Shown here one piece after another: positions 17,072 through 25,708 of a stretch of DNA of 37,360 nucleotides; the stretch's first letter is position 1, and the number at the start of each line of letters is the position of its first letter. The notes under the pieces were generated by a model. It was given only the letters and a program-made list of their open reading frames with translations. It had not been told where the DNA came from and made no database searches. Position numbers and translations under genes: made by a program. The stretch comes from CADCVT01 sp035940955. Lineage in GTDB: Bacteria > Actinomycetota > Thermoleophilia > Solirubrobacterales > Solirubrobacteraceae. The stretch covers positions 1 to 37,360 of the forward strand of contig DASZEJ010000073.1 of NCBI GenBank assembly GCA_035940955.1, read 5' to 3'.

Positions 17072-18448
17072 CTAGGCCGCGGCCGGGATGCCGCGCGGCG
17101 CGGCGTGGTCGCGCACGCGGCGCTCGAACGACAGCTCGGCCTCGAAGTCGGCGTCGTCGGCGTGGCGGAAGGCGACGTCGCGCGTGCGGAGCATCTCGAT
17201 GAAGATCTCGACCAGCTCGCCGTCGAGCTGCTTGTCGCTCACCCGCCGCAGCTCCTCGATCGCCTCGGCCGAGGACACCGGGTCGCGGTAGGAGTCGCGC
17301 GACGTCATGACGTCGTAGGTGTCGGCGATCGAGATCATTCGGGAGAAGCGGGGGATCTCCTCGCCGGTCAGGCCGCGCGGGTAGCCGCGGCCGTCGATGC
17401 GCTCGTGGTGGGCCCAGATGATGTCGGCGACCGGCCCGTAGCCCTCGACCTCGTGCACCACGCGGGCGCCCTGGTAGGGGTGCATCTTGATGAGCTGCCA
17501 GTCCTCCTCGCTGAGCTTCGTGTCGGCGAGCAGGATGTGGTCGGGGAGGATGAACTTGCCGATGTCGTGGAGCAGGCCGGCGGTGTGGACGAGGTCCTGC
17601 TCCTCCTTCGTGCACCCGGCGGCGCGCGCCAGCTCGCGCGCGTAGCGAGCGACGGCCGCCGAGTGGCGGGCCGTCATCCGGTCGCGCATCGAGAGCGTGC
17701 GCAGCATCGCGGTGAGGACGCCCACCTGCAGGCTCGACAGCTGCTCGGTGCGCCGCGTCAGCAGCTCGGCCCGCTCGCGCGAGAGCAGCAGCTCGCGCAG
17801 CAGGTACAGGTAGAGGAAGAACAGCAGGACGAGGAACCCGAGGGCGACCTTGCCGATGCTCGCCTCGGCGTAGACGACGCAGCTCGCGAGCAGCGCCACG
17901 GCCGCCTCCGACGGCAGGAGCGGCACGAACGCGGTGCGCAGCTGCTCGCGGATCGAGGCGCCGTCGATCAGGCGCATCATCGTCAGCGTCAGACCCCAGT
18001 TGACCGCGTGGGCGACGATGAACCCGGCGGTGACCGCCACGGCGAAGAGGAACTCCTTCGGCCTGGTCTCGAGCACGTCGCCCATGGCGATCATCACGAC
18101 GCCGCCGGCCAGCGGGAACGTCGCGCAGCTCGCGATGTTCGCCAGCGCCGCGGAGAACCGCGTCGGGCAGCGCAGGATCCAGATGAGGTTCGCGAACGAG
18201 GCGATCGCCGCGGCCTGCACCGGCCCCAGCAGCGCCATCGCGATGACGATGCCGAGCAGGCTGCCCGACAACGAGAGGCGCTTGTACTCCAGCTCGAGGA
18301 ACTCCGCCCCCACGACGAGGATCAGCACGAGGCCGAAGACGACCGGGTCCCAGGTGCCGAGGTCGGCCAGCGCCGCCGAGGCGACCACGGCCGCGACCGT
18401 CAGCGCGACCGCGAGGATGCAGGCAAGGCGAGGGCTGCTTCTCCTCAC
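17072..18448 (-). CDS. membrane-bound HD-GYP domain phosphodiesterase
   Basis: 458 residues. The N-terminal 220 residues hold about seven membrane segments in a MASE-like sensor arrangement (VVFGLVLILVVGAEF, LLGIVIAMALLGPVQAAAIA, VALGFLVLLFFLYLYLL). A short signalling helix (about 222-255) leads into an HD-GYP domain (about 250-430) with RHSAAVARYA, LLHDIGKFILPDHIL (HD at 294-295) and HHERIDGRGYP. All metal and GYP residues seem present, so it should hydrolyse c-di-GMP in response to a membrane signal. No GGDEF is attached. Start GTG 18448 is the most upstream in frame near the membrane region. A GATAGAGC run precedes it, and a hairpin plus mini-ORF lie upstream. Confidence 0.88.
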   Translation of the reverse strand: MRRSSPRLACILAVALTVAAVVASAALADLGTWDPVVFGLVLILVVGAEFLELEYKRLSLSGSLLGIVIAMALLGPVQAAAIASFANLIWILRCPTRFSAALANIASCATFPLAGGVVMIAMGDVLETRPKEFLFAVAVTAGFIVAHAVNWGLTLTMMRLIDGASIREQLRTAFVPLLPSEAAVALLASCVVYAEASIGKVALGFLVLLFFLYLYLLRELLLSRERAELLTRRTEQLSSLQVGVLTAMLRTLSMRDRMTARHSAAVARYARELARAAGCTKEEQDLVHTAGLLHDIGKFILPDHILLADTKLSEEDWQLIKMHPYQGARVVHEVEGYGPVADIIWAHHERIDGRGYPRGLTGEEIPRFSRMISIADTYDVMTSRDSYRDPVSSAEAIEELRRVSDKQLDGELVEIFIEMLRTRDVAFRHADDADFEAELSFERRVRDHAAPRGIPAAA

Positions 18449-18488
18449 CCCCGCTCTATCGGCTGTCCCCCGGAAAACCTGAGGGAAC

Positions 18489-18523
18489 GCGAACGGGGCG
18501 CCCCGTTGGAGCGCCCCGTTCGC
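18489..18523 (-). terminator. strong hairpin upstream of the HD-GYP gene (terminator or attenuator)
   Basis: Perfect 12-bp arms GCGAACGGGGCG (18489-18500) and CGCCCCGTTCGC (18512-18523) enclose an 11-nt loop. On the minus strand it is followed within about 12 nt by GGTTTTCC, and it lies between the 6-codon ORF and the GTG of the HD-GYP gene. That order suits an attenuator. No convincing U-run follows on the plus strand. Confidence 0.6.
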
Positions 18524-18544
18524 AGATTGATGTCCATCTCGGGA

Positions 18545-18565
18545 CTAGCGGAAGCGAACAGTCAT
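18545..18565 (-). CDS. possible 6-residue leader ORF (MTVRFR)
   Basis: ATG 18565 to TAG 18547-18545 codes Met-Thr-Val-Arg-Phe-Arg. A purine-rich GAGGGGGA lies 6 nt before the ATG on the minus strand, a good ribosome binding site in a window where most genes lack one. The stop is followed after 21 nt by the 12-bp hairpin. It may be a leader peptide controlling the HD-GYP gene. So short an ORF can arise by chance; only the binding site and its position support it. Confidence 0.35.
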   Translation of the reverse strand: MTVRFR

Positions 18566-18612
18566 GCCTATCCCCCTCTGCCGATATCAGTACGACCGCT
18601 GAGGCCATCTTC

Positions 18613-18630
18613 CGGCGCGCTTGAGCGCCG
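18613..18630. other. small hairpin in the 18449-18703 intergenic region
   Basis: CGGCGC and GCGCCG (18613-18618, 18625-18630) flank a 6-nt loop. It lies between the mini-ORF and the MFS gene start. The rest of this 255-bp gap holds the larger hairpin, the mini-ORF and another 6-bp hairpin at about 18663-18680; I see no convincing -35/-10 pair. Confidence 0.4.
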
Positions 18631-18703
18631 TGCAAGAGTCTGGACGAAAGTACGAGTTCGGATCCCGCTCAAGTGCGGGACTCGCGGGGCCGATGACGCC
18701 TAC

Positions 18704-19954
18704 GTGCACGAGATCCTGCGCCCGCTGCGGATCCGAGGCTTCGCGCGTCTCGCCGCGACCTACGCGCTGAACGAGCTCGCGGACTGGCTCGCGACGATCA
18801 CGCTCGCGATCCTCGTCTATGACGCCACCGGCGAGCCGCTGGCCGCGACCGCGCTCTTCGTCGCGGCGAAGTTCCTTCCTGCCCTCGCCGTGCCGGTCGT
18901 CGCGGCGCGTCTCGACAACCGCCCCGTGGCGCGCGTGCTCAGCCGCGCCTACCTCGCCGAGACGGCGATCTTCGCGGCGCTCGCGCTGACCGCCGACGCG
19001 TTCTGGCTGCCGCTCGTCCTCCTGCTCGCCCTCCTCGACGGGACCGTGGCGGCGTCGGCGCGCGCGATCACGCGCGCGGCGACCGTCGCCGTGCTCGAGC
19101 CCGCCGGCCGGCTGCGCGAGGGCAACGCGCTGCTCAACGTGGCGTTCGCGACGATGTACGCCGGCGGCCCGGCCCTGGCCGCGCTGCTCGTCGCCGCGAG
19201 CGGGCCCGGTCCCGTGCTCGGCCTGGCCGGCGGCGTCTTCCTCGTGCTGGCCGTCGTCGTGTCGCGCGGCCGCGACCTGCCCGCCGGCCGGCCCGACCGC
19301 GGCCCGACGCTCGTCGCGCTGCGCGAGGGGCTGGCGTACGCGCGCCGCAACCCGGCGGTGCGCACGCTGCTCAGCGGGCAGGCGCTCGTGATCCTGCTCT
19401 TCACGATGGTCACGCCCATCGAGGTCGTCTACGCCAAGGAGAGCCTCGACGCCGGCGACGCCGGCCTGGGCCTGCTGCTCACCGCGGCCGGCGCCGGCGT
19501 GCTCGTCGGCAGCGCCGTGTTCGCCCGGGCGCGCCGCGCGCCGCTGGCGCTGCTCGTCGCGCTGCCCACCGCGGTGATGGCGCTCGGCTACGTCGGCCTG
19601 GCGCTCGCGCCGTCGCTGCCCGTGGCGATGATCGTCGCGATGGTCACCGGCGTCGGGAACGGCGTGCAGTGGATCGCGGTGGTGACGGCGATCCAGGAGA
19701 GCACCGAGGAGCGCTTCCAGGGCCGCATCGCCGGGCTGCTCGAGGCGGTCGGCACCGGCGCCCCGGGCATCGCGTACGTGCTGGGCGGCGCGATCACGGC
19801 GGTGTTCGACCCGCGCACCGCGTTCGCCGTCGGCGGCGCCGGGGTGCTCGTGGTGCTCGCCGTCGGCGGCACGCTCCTGCGCGGCTCGCGCGAGCGCCGC
19901 GGCGCGCCGATCCCCGCCCCGACGCCCGCGCCCGCGGGCGATCCGGTCGGCTAG
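18704..19954 (+). CDS. MFS transporter
   Basis: 416 residues with about 12 membrane segments in two halves. It starts PLRIRGFARLAATYALNELA and continues LAATALFVAAKFLPALAVPV; the second half begins near RTLLSGQALVILLFTMVTPI. The layout and the VGNGVQWIAVVTAIQE and ERFQGRIAGLLEAV segments resemble the MFS group that includes enterobactin and macrolide exporters, so a drug or metabolite efflux role is the likely guess. Substrate unknown. GTG 18704 is the only usable start in the in-frame region near the first membrane segment; no clear ribosome binding site is seen. A tRNA gene follows 24 bp downstream. Confidence 0.85.
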   Translation: MHEILRPLRIRGFARLAATYALNELADWLATITLAILVYDATGEPLAATALFVAAKFLPALAVPVVAARLDNRPVARVLSRAYLAETAIFAALALTADAFWLPLVLLLALLDGTVAASARAITRAATVAVLEPAGRLREGNALLNVAFATMYAGGPALAALLVAASGPGPVLGLAGGVFLVLAVVVSRGRDLPAGRPDRGPTLVALREGLAYARRNPAVRTLLSGQALVILLFTMVTPIEVVYAKESLDAGDAGLGLLLTAAGAGVLVGSAVFARARRAPLALLVALPTAVMALGYVGLALAPSLPVAMIVAMVTGVGNGVQWIAVVTAIQESTEERFQGRIAGLLEAVGTGAPGIAYVLGGAITAVFDPRTAFAVGGAGVLVVLAVGGTLLRGSRERRGAPIPAPTPAPAGDPVG

Positions 19955-19961
19955 CCGCCGC

Positions 19962-19967
19962 TACACT
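19962..19967 (+). promoter_or_regulatory. possible -10 box TACACT of tRNA-Ala
   Basis: TACACT lies 11 nt before the first tRNA base, just after the MFS stop. No good -35 is seen 17 bp upstream, so the call is weak. Confidence 0.35.
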
Positions 19968-19978
19968 TCGCAGCTCCC

Positions 19979-20053
<75 letters not shown>

Positions 20054-20061
20054 GGAACCGC

Positions 20062-20094
20062 CGAGGCCGCCGATCAGGCGGCCTCGCTTCGTTT
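20062..20094 (+). terminator. rho-independent terminator after tRNA-Ala
   Basis: CGAGGCCGCC (20062-20071) and GGCGGCCTCG (20077-20086) form a perfect 10-bp stem with a 5-nt loop, followed by cttcgttt. It starts 11 nt after the tRNA. Confidence 0.8.
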
Positions 20095-20159
20095 CAGCGC
20101 AACTCTTGCGCCCGCCCGTGCGTTTCACCGCCCAGCGACCCAACGAAGGAGACGCAGCG

Positions 20160-22400
20160 GTGAACAGGCTCGTATCAGCATTGGTCGCGGGTGCCTCGCT
20201 CGCGATGCTCGCGGGCGCTGCGGCGGCGCCCGCGGCTGTCCAGAACAGCCAGTCGGGCTGGGCGTGGGGCAATCCCCAGCCGCAGGGCAACACGATCCGG
20301 GCGATCGACTTCGCCCCCGGCCGCACGTACGCGGTCGGCGACGCGGGCACCGGCCTGCGCAGCGACGACGGCGGGACGACCTGGACCGGCATGGCGACCG
20401 GCACGTCGCTGCCGCTCGACCGCGTCCAGGCCGTCACCGAGGACGTGGTCGTCGTCCAGGGCGGCGACGGCTGCGTCGTGCGCCGCTCCGACGACGGCGG
20501 GCGCACCTTCCGCAAGCTCTACATCCTGGCCGAGGCGAACTGCCCCGACCGCGTGCAGATCGCGTACTTCGTGAGCCCGCAGGTCGGCTACCTCGTCCTG
20601 CGCGACGGCACCGTGCTGCGCACCACCGACGGCGGCCAGAGCTTCGGGCGCACGCAGACCGCCGTGCCGGGCACCCGCCAGCGCGACGGCAGCGGCGTCC
20701 CCGCCGACGCCGTGTTCACGAGCCCCGACACCGGCGTGGTCTTCCTCCAGGGCGGCAGCGTCGCGTTCCGCACGACCGACGCCGGCACCTCCTGGCAGCA
20801 GGTCGACGCCGACCCGGGCACCGTCCGGAGGGTCGAGCAGGTCGACGCGACGACGCTCTACGCGGTCGGCCCGAACACGCTGCTGCGCTCCACCGACGGC
20901 GGCATCACGTGGCGCGCGCGGCCCGGCGGGGGCGGCGAGGACGTCACCTCGATCAAGTGCGCGACGACCGTGCTGTGCCTCATGACCGTCGTGAGCGGCG
21001 ACGCGATCCTCCGGACCGAGGACGGCGGCGCGACCGCCCCGCAGCGGATCAGCACCACGCAGGGCGTCTTCGCCGCCGGGTTCGCCACCCCGACCCGCGC
21101 CGTGGGCGCCGGGGCGGGCGGCGCGACCGTCATCTCCGACGACGCGGGGCGCACGTACGCCGCGGTGGGCGGCGACATCGGCGGCTCGTACCCGTTCGGG
21201 CTGCGCGCCGGGCCGAACCGCGACATCGCGTTCGCGCTGGGCGCTCGCGGCGATCTCGCGCGCACGACCGACGGCGGCGCGACGTGGCGCCAGCTGCGGG
21301 TCTCGACGACCGCCGACCTGCGCGACGTGTCGTTCACGAGCGCCGACGACGGCTACGTGCTCGACCAGCGCGGCGGGCTGTTCCGCACGCAGAACGGCGG
21401 CCAGAGCTGGCAGACGCTCGACCCCGGCGCCGGCATCGCGCAGTCCGTGCTCGCGCTCGGCGGCGACGTGGTGCTGCTCGCCGGGCCCGGCGTCAAGCGC
21501 CAGGTGGGCAACGGCCGCTTCGAGCAGGTCTCGAGCCGCGCGCTGCGGGGCGGGATCGACGACCTCGACCGGGCCGGAACGGCGATCGTCGCGTTCGGCG
21601 AGGTCCGGGCGGCGGTCTCCTCGAACCAGGGCGCGTCGTGGCGGCGCGTGCGGACCCCGACGGAGCGGGTTGGCCGGCGCCTGGTCACGCTGCGGATCGC
21701 CGACCTCGACTTCGTGACCGCGCGTCGCGGGTTCGTCCTGGACCGCGCGGCACGGCTGTGGTCGACCCGCGACGGCGGGCGCACGTGGTCGCAGGTCAGC
21801 GGCCTCGGCACGAGCAACGCCCAGTCGCTGGTGATGGCCGACGCCGCGAACGGGTTCGTGACGCTCGCCGCGTTCGCCGGCGACCCGTCGGGGGCGTACG
21901 TCCTGCGCACGAGCGACGGCGGCCGGACGTGGCGCCCGCAGCGCGTGTCGACGGGCACGTTCCCGGGCACCGAGGCGGTCGTGGCGGCCGACGCCGCGCG
22001 CGCCTTCGCAATCGCCAGCACCCCGGCGGCCGGCGGCGGCGTGTTCCGCAGCCTGTTCGCGACCTCGAGCGGCGGGGACGCGGGCGCGCCCTCGCAGCTC
22101 ACGGTCACGAGCGCGCGGCGGACGCTCACGCGCCGCCAGCTGCGGCGCGCGGGCTACCGCGTGACGGTGCAGGGCACGCTGCCCGGCGCGCAGGGCGGCG
22201 AGACGATCGTCGTCGCGATGCGCCGCCGCGGGTCCAGCGTCTGGCGCACCGCGACGGTCCTCGCGGGCGCCAACAACGGCTCGTTCACCGCCACGTTCTC
22301 GGGCGTGCGGTCGAGCATCGATGTCGTGGCCCAGTGGGCCGGCGACTCCGGGCGCCGGGGCTCCGGGTCCCCGGTGCTGCGGATCCGCGTCCGGCGGTAG
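20160..22400 (+). CDS. secreted BNR/Asp-box beta-propeller protein (Ycf48-like)
   Basis: 746 residues. A Sec signal peptide is clear (NRLVSALVAGASLAMLAGAA, cleavage probably after an Ala near 27-30). The mature part holds at least nine BNR/Asp-box turns of the S/T-x-D-G-G-x-T/S-W type (DDGGTTW, DDGGRTF, TDGGQSF, TDAGTSW, TDGGITW, TDGGATW, QNGGQSW, RDGGRTW, SDGGRTW), giving one or two beta-propellers like Ycf48/HCF136. The last 100 residues form an Ig-like strand-rich domain with basic Arg stretches. It acts outside the cell; the function is not known, and a photosystem role is not implied here. GTG 20160 is set by AAGGAG at 20145-20150. Confidence 0.86.
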   Translation: MNRLVSALVAGASLAMLAGAAAAPAAVQNSQSGWAWGNPQPQGNTIRAIDFAPGRTYAVGDAGTGLRSDDGGTTWTGMATGTSLPLDRVQAVTEDVVVVQGGDGCVVRRSDDGGRTFRKLYILAEANCPDRVQIAYFVSPQVGYLVLRDGTVLRTTDGGQSFGRTQTAVPGTRQRDGSGVPADAVFTSPDTGVVFLQGGSVAFRTTDAGTSWQQVDADPGTVRRVEQVDATTLYAVGPNTLLRSTDGGITWRARPGGGGEDVTSIKCATTVLCLMTVVSGDAILRTEDGGATAPQRISTTQGVFAAGFATPTRAVGAGAGGATVISDDAGRTYAAVGGDIGGSYPFGLRAGPNRDIAFALGARGDLARTTDGGATWRQLRVSTTADLRDVSFTSADDGYVLDQRGGLFRTQNGGQSWQTLDPGAGIAQSVLALGGDVVLLAGPGVKRQVGNGRFEQVSSRALRGGIDDLDRAGTAIVAFGEVRAAVSSNQGASWRRVRTPTERVGRRLVTLRIADLDFVTARRGFVLDRAARLWSTRDGGRTWSQVSGLGTSNAQSLVMADAANGFVTLAAFAGDPSGAYVLRTSDGGRTWRPQRVSTGTFPGTEAVVAADAARAFAIASTPAAGGGVFRSLFATSSGGDAGAPSQLTVTSARRTLTRRQLRRAGYRVTVQGTLPGAQGGETIVVAMRRRGSSVWRTATVLAGANNGSFTATFSGVRSSIDVVAQWAGDSGRRGSGSPVLRIRVRR

Positions 22401-22422
22401 CGGGCGCGGGAACGCTCGCCCG
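22401..22422. terminator. possible bidirectional terminator between convergent genes
   Basis: CGGGCG (22401-22406) and CGCCCG (22417-22422) flank a 10-nt loop in the 31-bp gap between the BNR gene and rsfS. There is no U-run, so it is only a weak candidate. Confidence 0.3.
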
Positions 22423-22431
22423 GGCGCGGCC

Positions 22432-22788
22432 CTACGCGGTCAGCGCCCGGGCGGGCACCTCGCCCCAGAGCCGCTCGAGCCCGTAGAACTCGCGCGTCTC
22501 TGGGACGAACACGTGGACGACCACGTCGAGGTAGTCGAGCAGGATCCAGCGCGCCTCCTGCAGCCCCTCGACGCGGCGGGGGAGCAGGCCGTGGCCCTTC
22601 TTCATCCCCTCGTGGATCGCGTCGTGGATGGCCTTGGTCTGGCGGTCGGTGTTGCCGCTGCACACCACGAAGAAGTCGGTGTAGCCGAGCACGCCGCGCA
22701 GGTCGAGCGCCACGAGGTCGATCGCCTTCTTGTCGGCCGCGTAGCCGGCGATCGCCTCGACCATCTGCTCGGGGCTCAGCGGTACCAC
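22432..22788 (-). CDS. rsfS: ribosomal silencing factor RsfS
   Basis: 118 residues of the Iojap/RsfS family. It binds L14 on the 50S subunit and blocks subunit joining in starvation. Family signatures are KKAIDLVALDLRGVLGYTDF, SGNTDRQTKAIHDAI and WILLDYLDVVVHVF near the C-terminus. It overlaps the nadD stop by 13 nt, the usual nadD-rsfS arrangement. The start is uncertain: GTG 22788 sits directly on GGAGGG, with almost no spacing; ATG 22764 would remove eight residues without hitting the conserved core. Confidence 0.94.
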   Translation of the reverse strand: MVPLSPEQMVEAIAGYAADKKAIDLVALDLRGVLGYTDFFVVCSGNTDRQTKAIHDAIHEGMKKGHGLLPRRVEGLQEARWILLDYLDVVVHVFVPETREFYGLERLWGEVPARALTA

Positions 22789-23363
22789 CCCTCCGCGCCG
22801 ATCGCCCGCACGACGTCGTCGGGGACCAGGTAGCGGATCGGCCGCAGCTCGCGGACGCGGCGCCGCACGTCGGTCGACGAGACCCCGATGCGCGGCATGT
22901 CGAAGAAGCGGACGCGGTCGGCGCCGGCGAGCGAGGCGACGCGCTCGGCGACCTCGTCGCGGGCGGCGCCGTCGCGCTCGCCGACCGCCACCGTCGCCAG
23001 CTCCAGCACGGCCTCCGGCTCGCGCCAGGCGGGCAGGCTGTGGGCCATGTCGCCGCCGACGATGAAGGTCAGGTCGTCACCCGGGGCCGCCTCATGTATC
23101 CGCCTCAGGGTATCGACGGTGTACGACGGGCCCCCGCGGTCGACCTCCAGCCGGGACACCGCGAACCGGTCGTCCTTCGCCACCGCCAGCTCGCACATCC
23201 GCAGCCGCGCCTCGGCCCCCGGGTCGCCGTCCATCTCCTTGTGCGGGGGCGACGCGACCGGCATGAGCACGACGACGTCGAGCCCCAGCTGGGAGTGGGC
23301 CTCCTGCGCCATGACCAGGTGGCCGAGGTGAGGGGGGTTGAACGAGCCGCCGAGGATCCCCAC
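22776..23363 (-). CDS. nadD: nicotinate-nucleotide adenylyltransferase (NadD)
   Basis: 195 residues. It transfers AMP from ATP to nicotinate mononucleotide, the late step of NAD synthesis. The nucleotidyltransferase motif GGSFNPPHLGHLVMAQEA is at the N-terminus, SPPHKEMDGD follows, and the second ATP-binding motif GVSSTDVRRRVRE is near residue 165. Length is normal. GTG 23363 starts right at the conserved GILGGSF, 10 bp after the proA stop. The gene belongs to the minus-strand group obg-proB-proA-nadD-rsfS. Confidence 0.95.
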   Translation of the reverse strand: MGILGGSFNPPHLGHLVMAQEAHSQLGLDVVVLMPVASPPHKEMDGDPGAEARLRMCELAVAKDDRFAVSRLEVDRGGPSYTVDTLRRIHEAAPGDDLTFIVGGDMAHSLPAWREPEAVLELATVAVGERDGAARDEVAERVASLAGADRVRFFDMPRIGVSSTDVRRRVRELRPIRYLVPDDVVRAIGAEGWYR

Positions 23364-23373
23364 CCGGCGAGGC

Positions 23374-24621
23374 TCAGCGGACGTGTCCGGCGCCTTCCAC
23401 GAGGTACTTGTACGCGCACAGCTCGCGCAGCCCGATCGGCCCGCGGGCGTGGAGCTTCTGCGTCGAGTTGCCGATCTCGGCGCCCATGCCGAACTCGGCG
23501 CCGTCCGTGAACCGCGTCGAGGCGTTCACGTAGACGCAGGCGGCGTCGACGCCGAGCTGGAACTCGCGGGCCGCGGCCACGTCGCCGGTGACGATCGCCT
23601 CCGAGTGCCCGGACCCGTGGCGGTTGACGTGGTCGATCGCCTCCTCGAGCGAGTCGACGACGCCGACGGCGAGCGTCAGGTCGAGGTACTCGGTGGCCCA
23701 GTCCTCGTCGGTCGCCTCCGCGTGGCCGTCGCCGGCCAGGGTGCGCGCGCGGCCGTCGAGGCGCAGCTCGACGCCCTCGGCGGCCAGGCGGCGCGCGACG
23801 CGCGGGACGAAGCGGGGCGCCGCGTCGACGTGGACGAGCAGCGTCTCGGCCGCGTTGCAGACCCCGGGCCGCTGGGTCTTGGCGTTGACGACGATCTCCT
23901 CGGCCGCGTCGAGGTCGGCCGACGCGTCCACGTAGACGTGGCAGTTGCCCGACGCCGCGTAGATCACCGGCACGGTGGCGACCGCCTCGAGCGCCTTCTT
24001 GAGCCCCTCGCCGCCGCGCGGGATGACGAGGTCGACGAGCCCGTCGGCGGTGGCGAGCTCGGCGAGCGACTCGCGCCCGCCGCCGAGCAGCGTCACGGCG
24101 CCCTCCGGCAGCCCGGACGCCTCGCCGGCGATCCGGGCGAGCACCTCGTTGGAGTGCGCCGCCGACGACGAGCCGCGCAGCACGATCGCGTTGCCCGACT
24201 TCAGGCACAGCGCGGCGGCGTCGATCGTCACGTTCGGCCGCGCCTCGTAGACGACGCCGACGACCCCCAGCGGCACGCGGACGCGGCGCAGCGACAGGCC
24301 GTTGGCCAGCCGCTGGCCGTCGACCACCTCGCCGACCGGGTCGGGCAGCGCGGCGATGTCCCGCACCTGGGCGGCGATGGCCGCGATGCGCTGCTCGTCG
24401 AGCCGCAGGCGGTCGAGCAGCGCGGCGGTGAGGTCGTTCTCCCGCCCGGCCTCCATGTCGCGGGCGTTCGCCTCGAGGATCTCGGCGCTCCGGCGCTCGA
24501 GCGCGCCGGCGATCGCGTGCAGCGCGGCGTCCTTGGTGCCGCGGTCGAGCCGGGCGAGCTTCCGGGCGGCGCGCCGGGCGGCGACCAGCTGGTCGGTGAC
24601 GGAGGGCGTGGCGACGGCCAT
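23374..24621 (-). CDS. proA: gamma-glutamyl phosphate reductase (ProA)
   Basis: 415 residues, aldehyde-dehydrogenase fold. It reduces glutamyl-5-phosphate to glutamate-5-semialdehyde with NADPH, the second step of proline synthesis. Recognisable blocks are VPLGVVGVVYEARPNVTIDA, the active-site Cys in KTQRPGVCNAAETLL (about residue 253), and EFGMGAEIGNSTQKLHARGP near the C-terminus. Start ATG 24621, 10 bp after the proB stop. A TAACCT box ends 7 nt before the ATG and includes the proB TAA, so proA may also be transcribed on its own. Confidence 0.96.
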   Translation of the reverse strand: MAVATPSVTDQLVAARRAARKLARLDRGTKDAALHAIAGALERRSAEILEANARDMEAGRENDLTAALLDRLRLDEQRIAAIAAQVRDIAALPDPVGEVVDGQRLANGLSLRRVRVPLGVVGVVYEARPNVTIDAAALCLKSGNAIVLRGSSSAAHSNEVLARIAGEASGLPEGAVTLLGGGRESLAELATADGLVDLVIPRGGEGLKKALEAVATVPVIYAASGNCHVYVDASADLDAAEEIVVNAKTQRPGVCNAAETLLVHVDAAPRFVPRVARRLAAEGVELRLDGRARTLAGDGHAEATDEDWATEYLDLTLAVGVVDSLEEAIDHVNRHGSGHSEAIVTGDVAAAREFQLGVDAACVYVNASTRFTDGAEFGMGAEIGNSTQKLHARGPIGLRELCAYKYLVEGAGHVR

Positions 24622-24628
24622 GGGCGAG

Positions 24629-24634
24629 AGGTTA
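24629..24634 (-). promoter_or_regulatory. -10 box TAACCT of proA, containing the proB stop codon
   Basis: Minus-strand TAACCT ends 7 nt before the proA ATG. Its TAA is the proB stop. This would be an internal, leaderless promoter in the obg-proB-proA group. Confidence 0.45.
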
Positions 24635-25708
24635 GGCCAACACGAAGTAGTCGCGGTGGACCGCCTCCTCGCCGGCGGAGGGGAACAGCTCGCGGACCTG
24701 GGCGCTCTTGAGGCCCTGGATGCGGCGCAGCTCGTCGGCCGCGAAGTTCACGATGCCCTTGCCGATCGTCGCCCCGCCGGTCGTGACGTCGACGGCGTCG
24801 CCGGCGTCGAAGCTGCCGCGGACCTCGACGATCCCGACCGGCAGCAGCGACGTGCCGCCCTCGCGCAGCGCCCGGGCGGCGCCCGCGTCGACGACGACCG
24901 TCCCGTGGGACGGCTTGGCGTACTTGAGCCAGAGCTTGAACGACGACGTGCGCTCGGGCAGCGGGGCGAAGCGCGTCCCCTCCGCGTCGCCGGCCAGCGC
25001 GCGGGCCAGCGCGCCCGGGCGCAGCCCGTTGCAGATCGTCGTCGGGATCCCCGCGGCGCTCGCCATCTCGGCGGCCCCCACCTTCGAGCGCATCCCCCCG
25101 GAGCCGAGCACGGACGTCTCGCTGGAGATCGTCAGCTCCTCCAGCGCCGCGTAGTCGGTGACCTCGGTGATGAGCCGGGCGTCGGGGTTCGCGTGCGGCG
25201 GCGCCGTGTAGAGCCCGTCGGTGTTGGTGAGCAGCACGAGCCGGTCGGCGCCCAGCAGCACCGCCACCTGCGCGGCCAGGAAGTCGTTGTCGCCGAACGA
25301 GATCTCCTCGGTCGCGGTCGTGTCGTTCTCGTTGACGACCGGCACGACGCCCCACTCGAGCAGCCGCCGCAGCGTGCGGCGCGCGTTGAGGTAGTGGGTG
25401 CGCTCGCGCATGTCGTGGAACGTGAGCAGCACCTGGGCGCTCGTGCGCCCGCGGGCGCGCAGCAGCTCGTCGTAGACGCGGTAGAGCTTGCCCTGGCCGA
25501 CCGCGCTGGCGGCCTGCAGGTCGGCGATCGCGCTCGGGCGGCCCGCGACGCCCATGACCCGCAGCCCGCGGGCGATCGCGCCGCTGGTGACGATCACGCC
25601 GTCGCGGAGCGCGGCGACCTCGTCGCAGATGCGGGCCAGGACGTCCTCGCGCAGCGCGCCGTCGTCCTCGGCGGTGATGGACGTGCCGATCTTGACGACG
25701 ACGCTCAC
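24632..25708 (-). CDS. proB: glutamate 5-kinase with PUA domain (ProB)
   Basis: 358 residues. It phosphorylates glutamate with ATP, the first step of proline synthesis, normally inhibited by proline. The amino-acid-kinase domain (about 1-245) shows VVVKIGTSI at the N-terminus, VIVTSGAIARG, NENDTTATEEISFGDNDFLA and GSGGMRSKVGAAEMA. A C-terminal PUA domain (about 265-350: GTVVVDAGAARALREGGTSL) is present, as in E. coli ProB. GTG 25708 overlaps the obg TGA by 4 bp (GTGA), so translation is coupled to obg. Confidence 0.96.
   Translation of the reverse strand: MSVVVKIGTSITAEDDGALREDVLARICDEVAALRDGVIVTSGAIARGLRVMGVAGRPSAIADLQAASAVGQGKLYRVYDELLRARGRTSAQVLLTFHDMRERTHYLNARRTLRRLLEWGVVPVVNENDTTATEEISFGDNDFLAAQVAVLLGADRLVLLTNTDGLYTAPPHANPDARLITEVTDYAALEELTISSETSVLGSGGMRSKVGAAEMASAAGIPTTICNGLRPGALARALAGDAEGTRFAPLPERTSSFKLWLKYAKPSHGTVVVDAGAARALREGGTSLLPVGIVEVRGSFDAGDAVDVTTGGATIGKGIVNFAADELRRIQGLKSAQVRELFPSAGEEAVHRDYFVLA

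Noticed and set aside
18449..18703. c-di-GMP riboswitch upstream of the HD-GYP gene
   Set aside because: I could not find the paired helices and conserved GGG/GNRA elements of GEMM-type switches; only simple hairpins are visible.
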